A DNA stretch of 16,080 nt from JAWWBS01 sp033720815 (GTDB lineage: Bacteria; Pseudomonadota; Gammaproteobacteria; Natronospirales; JAJUFS01): contig JAWWBT010000044.1 of assembly GCA_033720815.1 (NCBI GenBank), positions 1 to 16,080 of the forward strand, written 5' to 3'. Positions 14,153 to 16,080 of the stretch are shown one piece after another. A model generated the notes under the pieces. The model was not told where the DNA came from, ran no database searches, and saw nothing but the letters and a program-made list of their open reading frames with translations. The stretch's first letter is position 1. Each line of letters begins with the position of its first letter. A program made the position numbers and the translations under genes.

Positions 14153-15237
14153 CAGAGTACGCCTTTCGTGCTCGGCACCGCGTCGCCATCACGACGGAAG
14201 GCATCACGCAGGGCACGACCGGTGGCCTTGAAGCAGCTTTCCACCATGTGATGCGTGTTTTCGCCCTGCACTTCGATGTGCAAGGCCATGCGCAGCGTCT
14301 CGGCAAGCGACCGAAAGAAATGCGGCACCATCTCGGTATGCAGGCCGCCGACATTCTCGCGCGGAAACTCGCCGTCCATGATGAAATAGGGACGACCACT
14401 GAGATCGATCGTCGCCATTGCACGCGTTTCGTCCATCGGCAACAGGAAACCGAAGCGCGCAATGCCACGACGTTCACCCAGCGCCCTGTCCAGGGCCTGG
14501 CCGAGCACCAGTGCGCAGTCTTCCACCGTGTGGTGCTCGTCGATTTCAAGGTCGCCATCGCACTGCAGCCACAACGAGAAGCCACCGTGACGCGCCAGTG
14601 ATTCCAGCATGTGATCGAAGAAGCCGATACCGGTCGAGATGTCCTGGGTGGAATCTTCATCGAGATTCACGCGAGCGGTAATGCGAGTCTCCTTCGTGAC
14701 GCGTTCCACGCTTGCGCGGCGCGGCGCGTCGAGAAGTTCAGTGGCGATGTCATGCCAGGAAAGGCCATCGCCCTCGAAACCGGCAAGCTTGAAGGCACGG
14801 ATGCCGAGGTTTTCGGCCAGCTTCACGTCGGTGTCACGGTCACCAATGACGGCTGAGCGTTCGCGATCAAAGGCATCGTTACCCCCTGCACGCAGGTATT
14901 CCATCAACAGCCCCGGCTTCGGCTTGCGGCAATCGCAGGCATCGGAATCGAAATGCGGGCAGATGAGGACATCGGAAAACTCGATGCCCTGCGAACGAAA
15001 GATTTCGACGATGAAATCCTGTGTCACACGGAAATCGGCTTCGGGAAAACTGTCGGTGCCCAACCCGTCCTGGTTGGACACCATCACCAGTTCGTATCCT
15101 GCACGGACAAGACGCTGCAATGCCGGAATCACACCTTCCACCAGTCGCACCTTGTCGATGCGGTCGACCTGGAAGTCTTCCGGTTCCCTTACCAGCGTTC
15201 CATCCCGGTCAATGAAAAGAATCTTTCGCACGTTCAC
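14152..15237 (-). CDS. hisB: Bifunctional histidinol-phosphatase / imidazoleglycerol-phosphate dehydratase
   Basis: This fused HisB carries out two histidine steps: dehydration of IGP to imidazole acetol phosphate, and later removal of phosphate from histidinol phosphate. It has 361 residues. Residues of about 1-165 form a HAD-type phosphatase with Asp10 and Asp12 (FIDRDGTLV), SNQDGLGT (54-61), a zinc site at Cys93, His95, Cys101 and Cys103, and GDRDTD from 132. Residues of about 175-361 form the dehydratase, with metal-binding DEHHTVED (233-240) and NTHHMVES (327-334). The start is GTG at 15237, overlapping the hisC stop by 4 nt (GTGA). The fused form is typical of many gammaproteobacteria and helps place the organism; most other bacteria have separate enzymes. 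Confidence 0.98.
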   Translation of the reverse strand: MNVRKILFIDRDGTLVREPEDFQVDRIDKVRLVEGVIPALQRLVRAGYELVMVSNQDGLGTDSFPEADFRVTQDFIVEIFRSQGIEFSDVLICPHFDSDACDCRKPKPGLLMEYLRAGGNDAFDRERSAVIGDRDTDVKLAENLGIRAFKLAGFEGDGLSWHDIATELLDAPRRASVERVTKETRITARVNLDEDSTQDISTGIGFFDHMLESLARHGGFSLWLQCDGDLEIDEHHTVEDCALVLGQALDRALGERRGIARFGFLLPMDETRAMATIDLSGRPYFIMDGEFPRENVGGLHTEMVPHFFRSLAETLRMALHIEVQGENTHHMVESCFKATGRALRDAFRRDGDAVPSTKGVL

Positions 15238-16080
15238 TCTCCGGAAACCTGGCCGTCAATTTTTGCAAGCGCTTCGAGGAGCGCACGATTCTCGGCCGCG
15301 CTACCCACGCTGATTCGCAGGGAATTGGCGAGGCGTGGTGTATCGAAGGCGCGCACGAGAATGCCTTTCTCACGCAAGACCTTGCTGACCGCAGCTGCAT
15401 CGGAGAATTCGACCAGCAGGTAGTTCGCATCGCTGGGCCAGACCTTTTTGACGGCAGGATTTCCAGCGAGTACCGCCGACAATTCATCACGCCTGGCCAT
15501 GAGCTCTTTCGCGCGTCTTGCCGCAATATCCAGCGCGCCATCGGAATAGGTGCGACGTGCTGCCTGAAGTGTCGGTGTCGGCAACGGATATGGCGGCAGG
15601 ACACGCTGAACCAGGTCGACCAGCGTCGCTGAACCCAGCAGGAAACCGAGCCGGGCACCCGCCAGGGCCATGCCCTTGGACGCGGTGCGCAGGACTGCGA
15701 GGTTCTCGAATTCCGGGATCAGGGTTGCGGCGGACTCCTGCGCCATGAATTCGCCATAGGCTTCATCAACAATCACGAGGGCGCGGCCGGACGCGGCCTC
15801 ACACAGGCGCCGGATATCATCCAGCGGAACGGTATTGCCGGTCGGATTATTCGGCGAGCAGGCAAACACCATGCGCGTGCCGTCATCAATGGCTGCGGCG
15901 ACTTCATCGACGGGGTATGAAAAATCCTCCCGCAATGGAATCTCGCGGACATCGGCACCCTGGATTCGCGCGCTGACGGCGTACATGCCGAAAGTCGGCG
16001 GCGTAACGATCACGCCATCCGCGCCGGCGCGGCAGAACGTCCGACACAATGCATCGATACCGTCGTCACTGCCTCGCGTG
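15234..16080 (-). CDS. hisC: Histidinol-phosphate aminotransferase, 5'-truncated by window edge
   Basis: HisC is a PLP-dependent class I/II aminotransferase that converts imidazole acetol phosphate and glutamate to histidinol phosphate. The C-terminal 281 residues are visible and the start lies beyond the right edge. The frame upstream of the first possible start (a TTG at 16049) reads TRGSDDGIDALCRTF, which matches the conserved 'GSDEGIDLL' block, so the gene continues. Conserved features are CSPNNPTGN, VIVDEAYGEF with the PLP-contacting Asp and Tyr, the Schiff-base Lys in RTASKGMALAGARLGFLLG, and the phosphate-binding Arg in SLRISVGS. It overlaps hisB by 4 nt. The aromatic aminotransferase family is similar, but the his context settles the call. 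Confidence 0.96.
   Translation of the reverse strand, partial: TRGSDDGIDALCRTFCRAGADGVIVTPPTFGMYAVSARIQGADVREIPLREDFSYPVDEVAAAIDDGTRMVFACSPNNPTGNTVPLDDIRRLCEAASGRALVIVDEAYGEFMAQESAATLIPEFENLAVLRTASKGMALAGARLGFLLGSATLVDLVQRVLPPYPLPTPTLQAARRTYSDGALDIAARRAKELMARRDELSAVLAGNPAVKKVWPSDANYLLVEFSDAAAVSKVLREKGILVRAFDTPRLANSLRISVGSAAENRALLEALAKIDGQVSGE

Overview
The window reads as an ordinary stretch of chromosome from a gammaproteobacterium of moderately high GC content. Three things point there: a pilW-pilX-pilY1-pilE minor-pilin operon, an lspA-ileS-ribF-murJ block next to it (a neighbourhood known from Pseudomonas), and a fused bifunctional hisB inside a compact his operon that also carries a fused hisIE. 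I cannot name the genus. I see no mobile element, CRISPR array, tRNA or rRNA, and nothing that looks like a new defence or metabolic system.

Region 1 (1-5267, plus strand) is the distal part of a type IV pilus minor-pilin operon. It holds pilW (5' end cut by the window edge), pilX, pilY1 (tip adhesin and assembly factor) and a pilE-type minor pilin. A strong hairpin with a short T-run lies between pilY1 and pilE. The products should form the tip-priming complex of the pilus: PilW and PilX with other minor pilins, PilY1 at the tip, and PilE linking this complex to the major-pilin fibre.

Region 2 (5268-5335) is the convergent junction. A GC-rich hairpin flanked by A-run and T-run can terminate transcription from both sides.

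Region 3 (5336-11307, minus strand; transcription order murJ, ribF, ileS, lspA) encodes housekeeping envelope and translation functions: the lipid II flippase, FAD/FMN synthesis, isoleucyl-tRNA synthetase and lipoprotein signal peptidase. In Pseudomonas, ispH and fkpB sit between lspA and the pil genes and rpsT flanks murJ; none of these is present here.

Region 4 (11308-11422) is a 115-bp spacer between the his operon and murJ, rich in inverted repeats.

Region 5 (11423-16080, minus strand; transcription order hisC, hisB, hisH, hisA, hisF, hisIE) is the distal part of the histidine operon. Every junction overlaps by 1 or 4 nt, so translation is probably coupled throughout. hisC runs off the right edge, and hisG and hisD would be expected beyond it. 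HisF and HisH together form IGP synthase; the other products cover pathway steps from PR-ATP hydrolysis to histidinol.
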